Part shown: positions 38,849-47,084 of the stretch, piece by piece
Layout: every line of letters begins with the position of its first letter
How positions within the stretch are numbered: the first letter of the stretch is position 1
Source of the DNA: a virus
IMG/VR virus record: IMGVR_UViG_3300036835_000164
Span: 1 to 47,084 of that record
Strand: one strand, 5' to 3'
DNA: 47,084 nucleotides
The notes under the pieces: generated by a model
The model's database searches: none
The model's input: only the letters and a program-made list of their open reading frames with translations
Told to the model about the DNA's origin: nothing
Made by a program: the position numbers and the translations under genes

Positions 38849-39793
38849 TTACGTCGAGGTCACATGGACAATCCTGGCTTCGCCTGGATTGCCAGTGTCC
38901 CAGATGATGTCAAACTCGATGATGCCGTACCAGGCAACGGCCCGCGAACGGCCGAAGTCACCAGGAATTGCGGCACGTAACTCCGGAGTCATGGCCTCAG
39001 CCATGGCCACAGCGTCTTCACCGAAGACGACACCTTCACCCAGAATGGAGCCAGTTCCGACCTTGCCTAGAGCGCGAGCATGGTTGGATTCGATGAATCG
39101 AATGCCTTCGATTCGTCCTACCTCACCATTGGCTTTGGCTTGGGGCTCAGTATATTGGTGCCACAGCTCCCACTTCGGGTCCTGCTTAATTCCCCGCAAA
39201 CCCAGAGTGCGGAAAATAGCCACGTAGTCGTCACCCTCCAGCGGAGGAGTCTGGACGGTATCGAACAGATAGTCCCGGATCTGCTCAACGTGGAAGTAGG
39301 ACATATTCACGGTAGCTGCGGCACCAGGAACACCATTAGTCGTGATGTTGTTGGTGCTGGCACCAGTTGGGACGTACTTTACACTGGCTTTCTTAAAGCC
39401 TGCAGCGGCTCTCGTATCGAGAGCCAGGCGCATTTGGTCACGCAGTTTGCGCTGGATCGGGTTCTCGATGTCATAGCGGCTGAGATCCTGAGACAGTGAA
39501 GTGTATGGAACCGCGCGTCCCATTTCCTTCACGACAATTGCCTTGCTGGACAAGGCGAATTGGTCTTCAGGAATGCGAACCGTTTCCTGCAGAACTGGGT
39601 CGTTAGGCTCCACAATGTTCTGCACACGAGTTAGCGTGACGGATTCGCCGGAGTTCCGACCGAAGCCCTCGACGGGCCTCACGTGGTCAACGAAGACGCT
39701 GTTTTCGACCGCCGCCTCGTACAATTTCATGCTTAGAGCATTGTTCTTGTACGTGCCAGAAGGCGAGTCGAACGTCCAGGTAAATTGTGGCAT
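38849..39793 (-). CDS. Major capsid protein, 314 aa
   Basis: N4-gp56-like/HK97-fold pattern: an extended N-terminus with RPVEGFGRNSGESVTLTRV, an EPNDPVLQETVRIPEDQFAL loop, the spine helix FHVEQIRDYLFD and a C-terminal strand set ending GEARIVHVT. Strong site AGGAGGT before the ATG. It lies directly after scaffold, the normal order. Confidence 0.85.
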   Translation of the reverse strand: MPQFTWTFDSPSGTYKNNALSMKLYEAAVENSVFVDHVRPVEGFGRNSGESVTLTRVQNIVEPNDPVLQETVRIPEDQFALSSKAIVVKEMGRAVPYTSLSQDLSRYDIENPIQRKLRDQMRLALDTRAAAGFKKASVKYVPTGASTNNITTNGVPGAAATVNMSYFHVEQIRDYLFDTVQTPPLEGDDYVAIFRTLGLRGIKQDPKWELWHQYTEPQAKANGEVGRIEGIRFIESNHARALGKVGTGSILGEGVVFGEDAVAMAEAMTPELRAAIPGDFGRSRAVAWYGIIEFDIIWDTGNPGEARIVHVTST

Positions 39794-39807
39794 CGTTCAA
39801 CCTCCTA

Positions 39808-40533
39808 CTAAGCCACCGTAGCTCGGTTTTGTTTGGCGGCGCGCCTTCGCCTCACAATGTCAGAAAGTGAAGGTGGTTTCTCGTCCTCTTCCTGCTGCCG
39901 GGGTGGCATAGGTGGATTTGCACCCTCGGCGAACGGTCTCGGGCCTTTCGGCCTGCTTTTTGTATAACGTTGAATGCGGCTTCGCGTCAACTCCGCAATC
40001 TTTTCCATTGCGTCTTCAACGGGAATATTAGCCAATGTAGATAAGTTCTGATTCATCAGCATTTCCACCATATCTCGGTCCCCTTTCAAGTCTGGGAACC
40101 TCTCATCGAATGCACTCCAGAACTTGATGTTATTCTGGTCTTGCACATACTTCTGCGTCAGCTTCCCTTCGATCTCCTGGCCGACTTGTTCACGGATTTT
40201 CGCAATCGCCTTTTGTGGCTCAGTGAAGAGGAGTTGGGCAAGATCGTCTTCTGGGGGCGGAGGCGTTGCTTCTCGCGGTGGCGGAGCTTGCCTTCTAACA
40301 TTAGCCATTTCCTCAGAATGTCTGCGCTCCATTGCGAGCATGTCACGCTGAAGACTCTCAATAGTGACCGCAGGAGGGCCATTGCCGCTTTCAGCGGCTT
40401 CTTCAGCCGCTTGTCGAGCCAATTCGGCCTCTTCGGCCGAATCGTCTGCCATTACATGGCCATGCTCGAAGGGATTAGGGTCTTGGGCGGCTTCTGCTGC
40501 CTGGGGACGCCGGTTGTTGCGCCTTGGTGCCAT
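39808..40533 (-). CDS. Scaffold protein, 241 aa
   Basis: Highly charged and helical with low complexity: Asn/Arg/Ala N-terminus, Glu-rich AEEAELARQAAEEAAESG, a helix with QKAIAKIREQVGQEIEG, and a basic C-terminus KPPSLSDIVRRRRAAKQNR. In scaffolds the basic C-terminal helix binds coat. Located just before the capsid gene. Start behind AAAAGGAG, overlapping the next gene upstream by 59 bases. Confidence 0.8.
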   Translation of the reverse strand: MAPRRNNRRPQAAEAAQDPNPFEHGHVMADDSAEEAELARQAAEEAAESGNGPPAVTIESLQRDMLAMERRHSEEMANVRRQAPPPREATPPPPEDDLAQLLFTEPQKAIAKIREQVGQEIEGKLTQKYVQDQNNIKFWSAFDERFPDLKGDRDMVEMLMNQNLSTLANIPVEDAMEKIAELTRSRIQRYTKSRPKGPRPFAEGANPPMPPRQQEEDEKPPSLSDIVRRRRAAKQNRATVA

Positions 40534-40786
40534 TTCCTAGCTCCTTTTCACGTACTACTTCTCCGGCGCGCATAGCGCCATCGAGATGGCTCAGAAGGCC
40601 CATAAGAGCCGATATTTCACCGATTTTGCCCACCATTACGTCATGTGTGAGAGTTGCACCGCGATAGTTGGCAACAAGTAGATGAATTGCTCCAAACACA
40701 AGATCATTGACTATGGGCTCCATGTGACCACGAACAACTGAGGCAGCGTCGGCACGCTGCATGGCCATTTCGGCTTCACGGTTCAT
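40475..40786 (-). CDS. Hypothetical protein, 103 aa
   Basis: Helical (VNDLVFGAIHLLVANYRGA and on), no known motif, Pro/Ser/Arg tail over the scaffold start. Start 40786 or a second Met at 40768; ribosome site weak. Overlaps both neighbours, so coupled translation is likely. Confidence 0.55.
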   Translation of the reverse strand: MNREAEMAMQRADAASVVRGHMEPIVNDLVFGAIHLLVANYRGATLTHDVMVGKIGEISALMGLLSHLDGAMRAGEVVREKELGNGTKAQQPASPGSRSRPRP

Positions 40787-41096
40787 GAGTTACAAGATCG
40801 CCCTCAACTTTGATCCCATTCGGGAGCCACAAGTGCTCCGACTTGCCTTTGTGCTCGAGTTCCTGGAGGCGGTCCATAGTCAGAGCAATGACTTCAAGCA
40901 TGATCCAAAGGGCGTCTTCAGTTAATTTCATGCGAAGGTGTAAATTATCTGGGGAAATCGCTTTGCGATTCCGGTAGAACCAGACCGTTAGATCAGCCAA
41001 CCTCTGTTCTAACGGCCGGTTCCCCATCGCCTGAGCATTCCCGATCAGAGCTTTAATCAGGACCTCTGGGTCAATCTTCTGCCTATGGTAAGCCAT
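40776..41096 (-). CDS. Hypothetical helical protein, 106 aa
   Basis: MAYHRQKIDPEVLIKALIGN, then an all-helical body (LTVWFYRNRKAI, ALWIMLEVIALTMDRLQELE). No family recognised. The ATG overlaps the previous stop at 41096. Part of the short run between portal and scaffold. Confidence 0.6.
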   Translation of the reverse strand: MAYHRQKIDPEVLIKALIGNAQAMGNRPLEQRLADLTVWFYRNRKAISPDNLHLRMKLTEDALWIMLEVIALTMDRLQELEHKGKSEHLWLPNGIKVEGDLVTHEP

Positions 41097-41290
41097 CAGT
41101 AGACTTCACCTGCAGGTGCCTTGGTCTTCAGTAGGCCCTTAGGCTTACTGAACTGAACTTTGGCATGACGAACCATCTGGTTGCGAGAGTGGTGATGAGA
41201 CGTCGGGCTGGCAATTTTGGGGTTGTTCCCGAATACTGCCTCCGTCGGGTAGGGCATTGGAGTACCCGGCTTGTGTGAACCTTTCGCCAT
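41096..41290 (-). CDS. Small basic protein, 64 aa
   Basis: MAKGSHKPGTPMPYPTEAVF, then a His/Lys-rich body (SHHHSRNQMVRHAKV). The ATG at 41290 shares its base with the upstream TGA, which sets the start; a longer frame from 41365 lies wholly inside that gene. Possibly packaged or portal-associated; no family. Confidence 0.55.
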   Translation of the reverse strand: MAKGSHKPGTPMPYPTEAVFGNNPKIASPTSHHHSRNQMVRHAKVQFSKPKGLLKTKAPAGEVY

Positions 41291-41571
41291 CAGTAGCCCC
41301 CAGTGTTGTAGGATTTGTTGCGAGACTGACTGGTAGCGGAAGGAGAGGCTTCGGGGGGATTGCACCCTGGGGTGGCGAATTTGTTAGTAGCGTCCTTCCC
41401 GAGGGATTTGCCGTCTGACGTATCCTTTGGACCACCTTTCGAAGCCACGTTCCTGCCAACATGATTCACCATCCGGTTTTCAGAAGCTGACATGCCACCT
41501 CCCATTCCGCTGAAGTCGGGGTGAGTACCCCATTCATCAAAGTTAGCGCCACTGTCAAGGTCTTTTGCCAT
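41290..41571 (-). CDS. Hypothetical Asn/Gly/Ser-rich protein, 93 aa
   Basis: Low-complexity, hydrophilic, likely disordered; contains GTHPDFSGMGGGMSASENRM and ends SYNTGGY. The start overlaps the stop of the 53-aa basic protein (TAATG). No family recognised. Confidence 0.55.
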   Translation of the reverse strand: MAKDLDSGANFDEWGTHPDFSGMGGGMSASENRMVNHVGRNVASKGGPKDTSDGKSLGKDATNKFATPGCNPPEASPSATSQSRNKSYNTGGY

Positions 41572-41732
41572 TAGTACCTCCGTCGGCGCCTCTTGCTTTT
41601 GCGCCTCTTTCCATGAACGCCGCGAATGCGGCCCTTGTTTGCACTAGCATAGAACACTCGAGTTCCCTTCTTCTTTCCATAAGAGCGCCTCATGCTTCGC
41701 ATGATCTTGCGCCCTTTTTTCGTTAGAGGCAT
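41571..41732 (-). CDS. Very basic small protein, 53 aa
   Basis: MPLTKKGRKIMRSMRRSYGK, then VFYASANKGRIRGVHG and an Arg/Lys tail ending SKRRRRY. Over a third of residues are Lys or Arg, like DNA-condensing or portal-linked miniproteins. AGGAGGC precedes the ATG, its stop overlaps the next start, and it directly follows the portal stop. Function unknown. Confidence 0.6.
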   Translation of the reverse strand: MPLTKKGRKIMRSMRRSYGKKKGTRVFYASANKGRIRGVHGKRRKSKRRRRRY

Positions 41733-41741
41733 CTCAGCCTC

Positions 41742-43748
41742 CTAAGCGTTCGGAACTAGCCCTGTCGTCGGGTTCACGCCTTGATTGATGGCTGAAGGAA
41801 GGTTGCTTCCACCCCCAGGTGGGGGTCCGGGAGGAGCACCCGCAGCTCCGGGGGCAGAAGCACCTGCCTGCTGGCCCTGGCCGCCTTGCGGCCCGTTCAT
41901 AACTTGGCCGATGGCCAAAGTTTCTTGCATTCTAGACGCTGCTTGCTCTTGCTCTTCAGGAGTCATGAGCAAATCGTCGGGATTTATGTTCAACTTGGTC
42001 ATTATAGTCGTCAAAGCTCGGTCTGGGCTGAACTTTGACATAAAAGCTTGGAAAAGCATAGGGCTAAGCTGCACGGCTTGCATCATTGACATGAATTTCT
42101 GGAAATCCAAGGCCTTTGCCATGGTTGCTGACAGGCCAAATGTCCGAAACTGCGTTTTTCCGCCCAGAAGTGCGAATCTTTCCTCCGGAGAGGCGCGCAT
42201 AATGATGTTTGCGACGGCTCTGTTGGTCACAGAGGTCATCATCTTGTCAGGAAAGCCGTCTGCATTCTGCAGAACGTTCATCCAGGACAAGTAAAGTACT
42301 CTGTCAATAACAGTTCGCTCAATGTCAGCAGTTAGGCCATCCAGAGTGATGGCTTGGGAGTTGGAACTTTCAATGACTTCGGTTGCACGGACCTGTTTGC
42401 TGGGCAAAGAGCCGAGCTTTAGCTCGTTTGTGTAAACCGCAGCGTTGTATTCTCGGTCCAGAGCCTCATAAATCTGCATTGCGTCCTGGGGAACGTCGCC
42501 AGTAGCGCACAGTTCTACAACTTTAGCAGCGTGAGGAAGGGTCTGTTTGACCGCTAGAGTCATTCCCTGCTTCAAACCGCCGGCAACCTGGCCAGGATCT
42601 TCTAGATCCTCCAGACGAATCTGTCGTGTGCCCCAAACCGCGGCCATTCCGCCATCCAGAATGAGGTTGAAAAGCTCGTTTTGGGCTAGGTTCAAAGCCA
42701 CTGCATCGTCAAAGAGGGCCTTTCCCCATACTGACCATGGAATTCTGACGATTGGCTCGGCTACAAAGGGGCTTTCTTGGTGCCAGAATGGGTTCGGTTC
42801 TGGTTTTCGGATGAGAAACCGCTTATTCGCGACCGTGCAGACGCAATTTCTATGTGCAACCTCGCCGTTAGACTTGAGTAGCGTACCCCAGAACTCGTCC
42901 AGGAGCACCCTTTTTCGGAAGCTTGGCTGCGTGTATTCGTCTTGGTTCTTGTCCCTCTCCGACCGCGCCTCATCCTCCGGCATTTTATAGTCGGTGCCGA
43001 CCAACTGATCGACGACTTCCTTGTCGTAGATTCCTTCTTCGGCTGCTTGGAGTACTTCGTGAAGATCCTTTTCGACGCTATGTATTTCATACAGACCGTT
43101 TCCCGTTGGGTCAGGGTAGTAGTCCTCAGGTCGAACTAGGTCAATTCGAAGTTTCCAGGTGTTGTCTTCCTCCATTTCCAGAGTATCTTCTTCCTGGCCA
43201 GGGACAAAAGCGAACTTTCGAGTGGGGGCATAGCCACCATGGACCTTTACAATGATGAGGCTGTTGAGCAGCCCCATCTTGATGGCGTCACTAATGACCA
43301 TGGGCAACGTAGTTGCCTTGTTGTTTCCAGCCCACAGGTCATTCAGGAAATTGTTTAGGATGGCGCGGAGCTGGGCGCCCGAAACCATCTTGCTTAGTTC
43401 ATAATCCACCTCAACAGAATAATAGTCACCAAACTTGATAAGGCCACGCTTAATAAAGTTACCCATAGACTCCACAGAAACAGACGTCTTGGGGATGAAT
43501 TCGGTCGATTGGCCATCCTGCTTATAGCTCCAGTCCTGACGGCCGAGGTAGGCATCCATGTTGCGACTATTCTTCCGCAGTCGCGTTTGTTTGGCGTCCC
43601 AAGCCTCGTCCCGACACCGCAGCACCTCCGCAATAACAGAGAGCGCTTCGGGGTCGTGGGCGGCCACAGGCTCATCATTTACAGTCGTGATGCCGCTTCC
43701 GCGCCGCGACGAGCCTGTTGCAGGCGTCTTAGTCTTTGGCCGTGCCAT
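41742..43748 (-). CDS. Portal protein, 668 aa
   Basis: Podovirus-type portal of typical length. Helical wing/stem features include DEAWDAKQTRLRKNSRNMDAY and QDWSYKQDGQSTEFIP, then WSVWGKALFDDAVALNLAQN with NLILDGGMAAVWG. The C-terminal part is helical (SPEERFALLGGKTQ) and ends with a Gln/Gly/Pro-rich tail. The dodecameric ring would sit at the head vertex. Start overlaps the previous gene by 20 bases. Confidence 0.85.
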   Translation of the reverse strand: MARPKTKTPATGSSRRGSGITTVNDEPVAAHDPEALSVIAEVLRCRDEAWDAKQTRLRKNSRNMDAYLGRQDWSYKQDGQSTEFIPKTSVSVESMGNFIKRGLIKFGDYYSVEVDYELSKMVSGAQLRAILNNFLNDLWAGNNKATTLPMVISDAIKMGLLNSLIIVKVHGGYAPTRKFAFVPGQEEDTLEMEEDNTWKLRIDLVRPEDYYPDPTGNGLYEIHSVEKDLHEVLQAAEEGIYDKEVVDQLVGTDYKMPEDEARSERDKNQDEYTQPSFRKRVLLDEFWGTLLKSNGEVAHRNCVCTVANKRFLIRKPEPNPFWHQESPFVAEPIVRIPWSVWGKALFDDAVALNLAQNELFNLILDGGMAAVWGTRQIRLEDLEDPGQVAGGLKQGMTLAVKQTLPHAAKVVELCATGDVPQDAMQIYEALDREYNAAVYTNELKLGSLPSKQVRATEVIESSNSQAITLDGLTADIERTVIDRVLYLSWMNVLQNADGFPDKMMTSVTNRAVANIIMRASPEERFALLGGKTQFRTFGLSATMAKALDFQKFMSMMQAVQLSPMLFQAFMSKFSPDRALTTIMTKLNINPDDLLMTPEEQEQAASRMQETLAIGQVMNGPQGGQGQQAGASAPGAAGAPPGPPPGGGSNLPSAINQGVNPTTGLVPNA

Positions 43749-44043
43749 ACCTTGGTCCCGGTATTCTTGCGCGCTGCCGCAGGTTCAGCTCCTGCACACA
43801 TGAAATATGGATACCAATACAGGCCTCCGAATATGACTTCAATATATACCCACAATGGCGGCAACGGCGCTCGGGTGGAATATTGTGTGGAACTCTAGTT
43901 GAACGGCCACCCACGACGGACGGGGTAGGCTGGGCCGATGTAGGTGGGGGCGCCCCTTGGATCGCCTGTGAAGCCATAGCTTGGCTGAGGGATGGAGGGA
44001 CTGACCCTAGATTCAGTTTGCGGAGGTCTAACGGGTTCTTCAT
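43729..44043 (-). CDS. Hypothetical protein with CxxC motif, up to 104 aa
   Basis: The part downstream of the terminase stop (RRCRHCGYILKSYSEACIGI) looks protein-like, with RCRHCG and two further Cys (possible zinc site). The first 50 residues overlap the terminase end by 149 bases in another frame, are Pro/Ser/Thr rich, and have no ribosome site, so the true start may be later (a GTG near 43913). Confidence 0.45.
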   Translation of the reverse strand: MKNPLDLRKLNLGSVPPSLSQAMASQAIQGAPPPTSAQPTPSVVGGRSTRVPHNIPPERRCRHCGYILKSYSEACIGIHISCVQELNLRQRARIPGPRYGTAKD

Positions 44044-45475
44044 AGGCTAACCAATATCCCAGTGCATCGGACCAGTGAGTTCGTCGAAAGTAGGGATCTT
44101 TTCGGTTTCTAACCTTCTTAATGCCTCCCTTATCCTCACGGAGAACTCCCTCGAGATCTGTGATGAGTTCTCGGCAAGAAGGATCGACCTGAAGACGAAC
44201 AAGTCCTCTTTCGTCCTTGCAGATACGGTTGACTGCGTTAACTCGGTCAGGTACTTTAGGATTAAGCTCAGGAACCCGAAGACGAACGGAAAGTCGGAAG
44301 CGACGCATCTCCTGCAGAATGACCCAATAATCCGTCTTGCCAGTCTGAGTAGATCTTCGTTCGGAAGTGGCGTCACCATATATCCAAATTTCGCCATTGT
44401 GCTGATCGTATAGACCCGAGAACAGTTCACACATTTCCGGGATTGATGCATCCTCAATCGTAAGTTCGTGGAAGACTCTGTAGATTCCACCGTCAACCTG
44501 TCCCACGATGGAGGCCATAGGCTCAACGTTAAAATCCCAAGCCCAACAGAGAGCCCGGTATGGGGAATAGTGTGCTTCTTGATCTCTAACGTGGAGCATT
44601 CGTCCAAAAGCTGGATAAGCTCTTGCCCCACCAATTCCAGGTAGCCACTCCCCCTCCATACGGATTCGCCGAGAGGTGCTACCCTCGGGGTAGATGGCCT
44701 CGAGCCTCGCAAGCTCGCCTCTATCAATTCCTGGATTGTCGTAGATCGAGGCCCCGAAGACGTTGGCATGCTGCAACTTTCCTTCTAGCCAAGGATTAAT
44801 GATCTTTGGGAAGACCCAGCTAACGGTAGTCTGCATCCCTTCGGGCGGGAGGATGGTCGCAGTGCAGAAAAACTTAAGGGGGCGCGCGCCAACGCGTATA
44901 GCTGCCTCCTCATAGATTTCCCACGGATGTTCTTCATCCATGTGAAGCCAATCCTTCTCAGATCCCTGGTATTTACGTCTACCAGAATCAGCCGATTTGA
45001 ATCCGATAAGACTACCATTCTTAAGTTTGAGAATCTGGTCATCTACCCTCCACTGCTCAATTTCGTGCTGTGGTATGAAAGGAGGCGAGCGCTGTCCAGG
45101 GGGAACAAAGCCGTTATCAAAGTACTTGGGTTGGATAACGTCCCGCGCAGTTGGAAAGTCCAGAGCCGAAACCCAGCCAGAGGTGCTCCGCTCTCTGACT
45201 TGAATGGAGTTGGCTGTACCGTCAACATTAGCTTGCACTCGAGAGTGCTCCATTCCAAATCTGGCCAATGTCGCTCCAATGTACGCACCTGCGTCAGACT
45301 TACCGGATCTGTTGGCTGCAATGAACCAGTTCTCCTTTGCCTGACCATACAGGGTGCTTTCCACGAAGGCCTGTTGCTTCGGATGAAGCTTGTACTGTGC
45401 TAGGGGGTCTGTTCGTTTCCTGCGGCCCATTTCCTGGGCCAAAGCAAGAAGCTGTTCCTGTTCAGAGCGATCCAT
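43895..45475 (-). CDS. terL: Terminase large subunit, 526 aa
   Basis: Walker A AANRSGKS at about residues 53-60, Walker B WLHMDEEHP near 188, and a C-terminal nuclease domain with CWAWDFNVEP and IWIYGDATSE. This is the two-domain packaging motor: ATPase then RNase H-like nuclease. A GTG at 45508 would add 11 residues, but neither start has a good ribosome site. I chose ATG 45475 because it follows a promoter-like sequence so closely that the message could be leaderless. Confidence 0.9.
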   Translation of the reverse strand: MDRSEQEQLLALAQEMGRRKRTDPLAQYKLHPKQQAFVESTLYGQAKENWFIAANRSGKSDAGAYIGATLARFGMEHSRVQANVDGTANSIQVRERSTSGWVSALDFPTARDVIQPKYFDNGFVPPGQRSPPFIPQHEIEQWRVDDQILKLKNGSLIGFKSADSGRRKYQGSEKDWLHMDEEHPWEIYEEAAIRVGARPLKFFCTATILPPEGMQTTVSWVFPKIINPWLEGKLQHANVFGASIYDNPGIDRGELARLEAIYPEGSTSRRIRMEGEWLPGIGGARAYPAFGRMLHVRDQEAHYSPYRALCWAWDFNVEPMASIVGQVDGGIYRVFHELTIEDASIPEMCELFSGLYDQHNGEIWIYGDATSERRSTQTGKTDYWVILQEMRRFRLSVRLRVPELNPKVPDRVNAVNRICKDERGLVRLQVDPSCRELITDLEGVLREDKGGIKKVRNRKDPYFRRTHWSDALGYWLAYEEPVRPPQTESRVSPSIPQPSYGFTGDPRGAPTYIGPAYPVRRGWPFN

Positions 45476-45598
45476 GTCAGTATTTATAGCACATAATTCC
45501 ACGATCACAATTGCAAGCGGAAAATTTTGTTCGGTTCCATACCGCTCATAAATATGTCATAATGACTTGTTTGTGTTAACAATGTGGGGAACTCAAAA
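45476..45598. promoter_or_regulatory. Divergent late/early intergenic region
   Basis: Separates the leftward late operon from rightward nrdJ. On the minus strand, TTGTGA (45510-45505), 16 bases and TATAAA (45488-45483) form a sigma70-like promoter ending 7 bases before the terminase ATG. On the plus strand there are AT-rich words (CATAAT at 45558) but no well-spaced pair. Confidence 0.5.
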
Positions 45599-47084
45599 AT
45601 GTCAGACCGAACAATGCCCTACGGGCCGCGTACTCCTGCTGCCCAGGCCGTCTTCCAGTTTAAATACGCTCAGAAAGGAGAGAGTTGGCGCGATGTTTCA
45701 AACAGAGTTTCGAGTGTCCTTTCCGACAGTGACACGCACTATCGCACTGTCAGGCAAATCCTCCTTGATGGAAGGTTCAGTCCAGCCGGGCGAATCCTCA
45801 CAGGACTCGGCACTTCCAAACGAGTTACACCTTACAACTGTTTCGTTAGTGGTCCTATCGGGGACAGTCTTAACGGACCAGGAAGCATACTGGGCCGCCT
45901 TTCTGAAGCTGCAGAAACACTTAGAAGAGGTGGGGGCATAGGTTATGATTTTTCAACTATTCGCCCGCGTGGAGACAAAGTCCGTAGTTTGGACAGTAGG
46001 GCGTCGGGGCCTGTTTCGTACATTTCAGTTTTTGACGCGATGGCTGCTACGATATCGTCCACTGGGGAGCGTCGAGGTGCCCAGATGGGTGTTCTCCGTG
46101 TGGATCATCCAGACATCGAAGAATACATTCATGCTAAGCAGAACTCGAACAAACTTAACACCTTTAACCTCTCCATTGCCGTCACTAACGAATTTCTCGA
46201 GAGCGTACAACAAGGAGGATCTTTCACCCTTCGATTTGAAGGACGACAGTATGGGACTGTGGATGCCAGAGTTCTGTGGGAAACTATCATGCGGAGCACG
46301 TGGGACTGGGCAGAACCCGGAGTCATCTTCATAGACAGGGTGAATGAATGGAACAACCTAAGTTACACCGAGACGATATCTGCAACGAATCCATGTTCAG
46401 AACAGCCGCTACCACCATTTGGGGCCTGCCTGTTAGGGAGCTTCAATCTGACAAAGTACCTGGAGCCGGCAGGGCCGAAAGACCGTTGGAAGTTAAACCT
46501 CCAACAACTTGCCGAGGACGTTGGTCCTGTTGTTCGCGCGATGGACAATGTTGTGGATGTTGCCAACTATCCGCTGTCAGAGCAGAAACAGGCTGCTGTT
46601 TCAAGCCGACGGATGGGTCTAGGAGTGATGGGAGTTGCTAATGCTGTGGAGGCCTGTGGGTTTGCATATGGAACAGAAGGTTACATCGCTATCATGGAAG
46701 ACGCGCTGGCGGTCATCAAGAACGAGGCTTATCTGGCGAGTAGTAAGCTGGCGAAAGAGAAGGGATGTTTCCCTACTTTTGACCGAGAACGGTACATGGG
46801 AGGTCCGTTCATCAGGAGCCTCCGCTGTGACGTCAGGAAGCATATTAGCGACCACGGAATCAGGAATAGCCACCTCACCAGCATTGCCCCGACAGGAACT
46901 ATTAGCTTCTGTCACGATAACATATCATCCGGAATTGAGCCAGTTTTCAGCATCTCAGGGAAGCGCATGGTACAGATGCCACATGGACCAACTACGTTCG
47001 ACACAGAGGATTATGGCCATAAGTACCTTGGAGTCATACCTAGGTGTGCGAATGACGTCACGGCTATTGAGCATGTGGCAGTCC
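45599..47084 (+). CDS. nrdJ: Class II ribonucleotide reductase, N-terminal and catalytic part
   Basis: Makes deoxynucleotides from ribonucleotides with adenosylcobalamin. Motifs: PYNCFVSGP with Cys81 (first redox Cys), RRGGGIGYDFS near 110, NPCSEQPLPPFGACLLGSFNL near 264-284 with Asn264, Cys266 (radical site), Glu268 and Cys277 (second redox Cys), and SSGIEPVFSISGKR near the join. NPCxE points to class II, not class I. The frame runs off the end and continues at base 1 to the stop at 342, 566 aa in all. Weak ribosome site GGGGA. Confidence 0.9.
   Translation, partial: MSDRTMPYGPRTPAAQAVFQFKYAQKGESWRDVSNRVSSVLSDSDTHYRTVRQILLDGRFSPAGRILTGLGTSKRVTPYNCFVSGPIGDSLNGPGSILGRLSEAAETLRRGGGIGYDFSTIRPRGDKVRSLDSRASGPVSYISVFDAMAATISSTGERRGAQMGVLRVDHPDIEEYIHAKQNSNKLNTFNLSIAVTNEFLESVQQGGSFTLRFEGRQYGTVDARVLWETIMRSTWDWAEPGVIFIDRVNEWNNLSYTETISATNPCSEQPLPPFGACLLGSFNLTKYLEPAGPKDRWKLNLQQLAEDVGPVVRAMDNVVDVANYPLSEQKQAAVSSRRMGLGVMGVANAVEACGFAYGTEGYIAIMEDALAVIKNEAYLASSKLAKEKGCFPTFDRERYMGGPFIRSLRCDVRKHISDHGIRNSHLTSIAPTGTISFCHDNISSGIEPVFSISGKRMVQMPHGPTTFDTEDYGHKYLGVIPRCANDVTAIEHVAV
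46958..47084. repeat. Terminal direct repeat, right copy (circle overlap)
   Basis: Exact copy of bases 1-127. See the left copy. Confidence 0.95.

Noticed and set aside
45582-45941. Plus-strand frame starting at 45567/45582 near nrdJ
   Set aside because: Out of frame with the reductase motifs, which are clear from 45599.
1-47084. CRISPR array, insertion sequence, integrase or T7-type RNA polymerase
   Set aside because: No spaced repeats, transposase or recombinase motifs, or single-subunit RNA polymerase motifs were seen in the readable frames.

Overview
The window is a complete tailed-phage genome. Bases 1-127 are repeated exactly at 46958-47084, so it closes into a circle of 46,957 bp. 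The ribonucleotide reductase gene runs across the join. The late block has terminase, portal, scaffold, capsid, adaptor and nozzle genes but no tape-measure or tail-tube gene, which suggests a short-tailed (podovirus-like) virion. No integrase was seen, so a lytic life is likely. GC-rich coding, purine-rich Shine-Dalgarno sites, a B12-type (class II) reductase and small exported Tyr/Arg/Trp- or His/Gly-rich proteins fit a proteobacterial host, perhaps an alphaproteobacterium. The host call is inference only.

Layout. The plus strand from about 45.6 kb through the join to 22.8 kb carries early and middle genes. In order these are: class II reductase; a cluster of small unknown genes, several of them membrane or AT-rich (0.5-4.9 kb); a minus-strand island (4.9-7.4 kb) with an exported protein and a small-terminase-like reading split over two frames; a divergent control region with a long hairpin and TTTCGGG repeats next to a ribbon-helix-helix protein and a RepA-like helicase (7.4-9.0 kb); small accessory genes including a Cro-like HTH protein, a lone ClpX-type zinc finger and an acyl-carrier-like protein (9.1-14.5 kb); then the DNA replication and recombination set (14.5-22.8 kb). 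That set holds a PD-(D/E)XK nuclease, a Sak4-like ATPase with a single-strand-binding-type partner, a ParB-methyltransferase fusion, and a family A DNA polymerase with an N-terminal uracil-glycosylase-like domain.

The polymerase is in two pieces. The glycosylase/exonuclease half ends just before catalytic motif A, and the palm/fingers half starts about 1.6 kb further on. A lysis cassette sits exactly between them: one or two small membrane proteins, an exported protein and a GH25 endolysin.

The minus strand from 45.5 to 22.7 kb is one tightly overlapped late operon. Terminase large subunit comes first, then portal, small basic proteins, scaffold, capsid, adaptor, nozzle with a lectin-like insert, three fibres sharing one head domain, an acetyltransferase-like protein, a chaperone-like protein, a large internal protein and an amidase-containing internal protein.

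The sequence also has an unusually large number of perfect short-loop hairpins inside coding regions, and a candidate structured RNA at 13503-13685.
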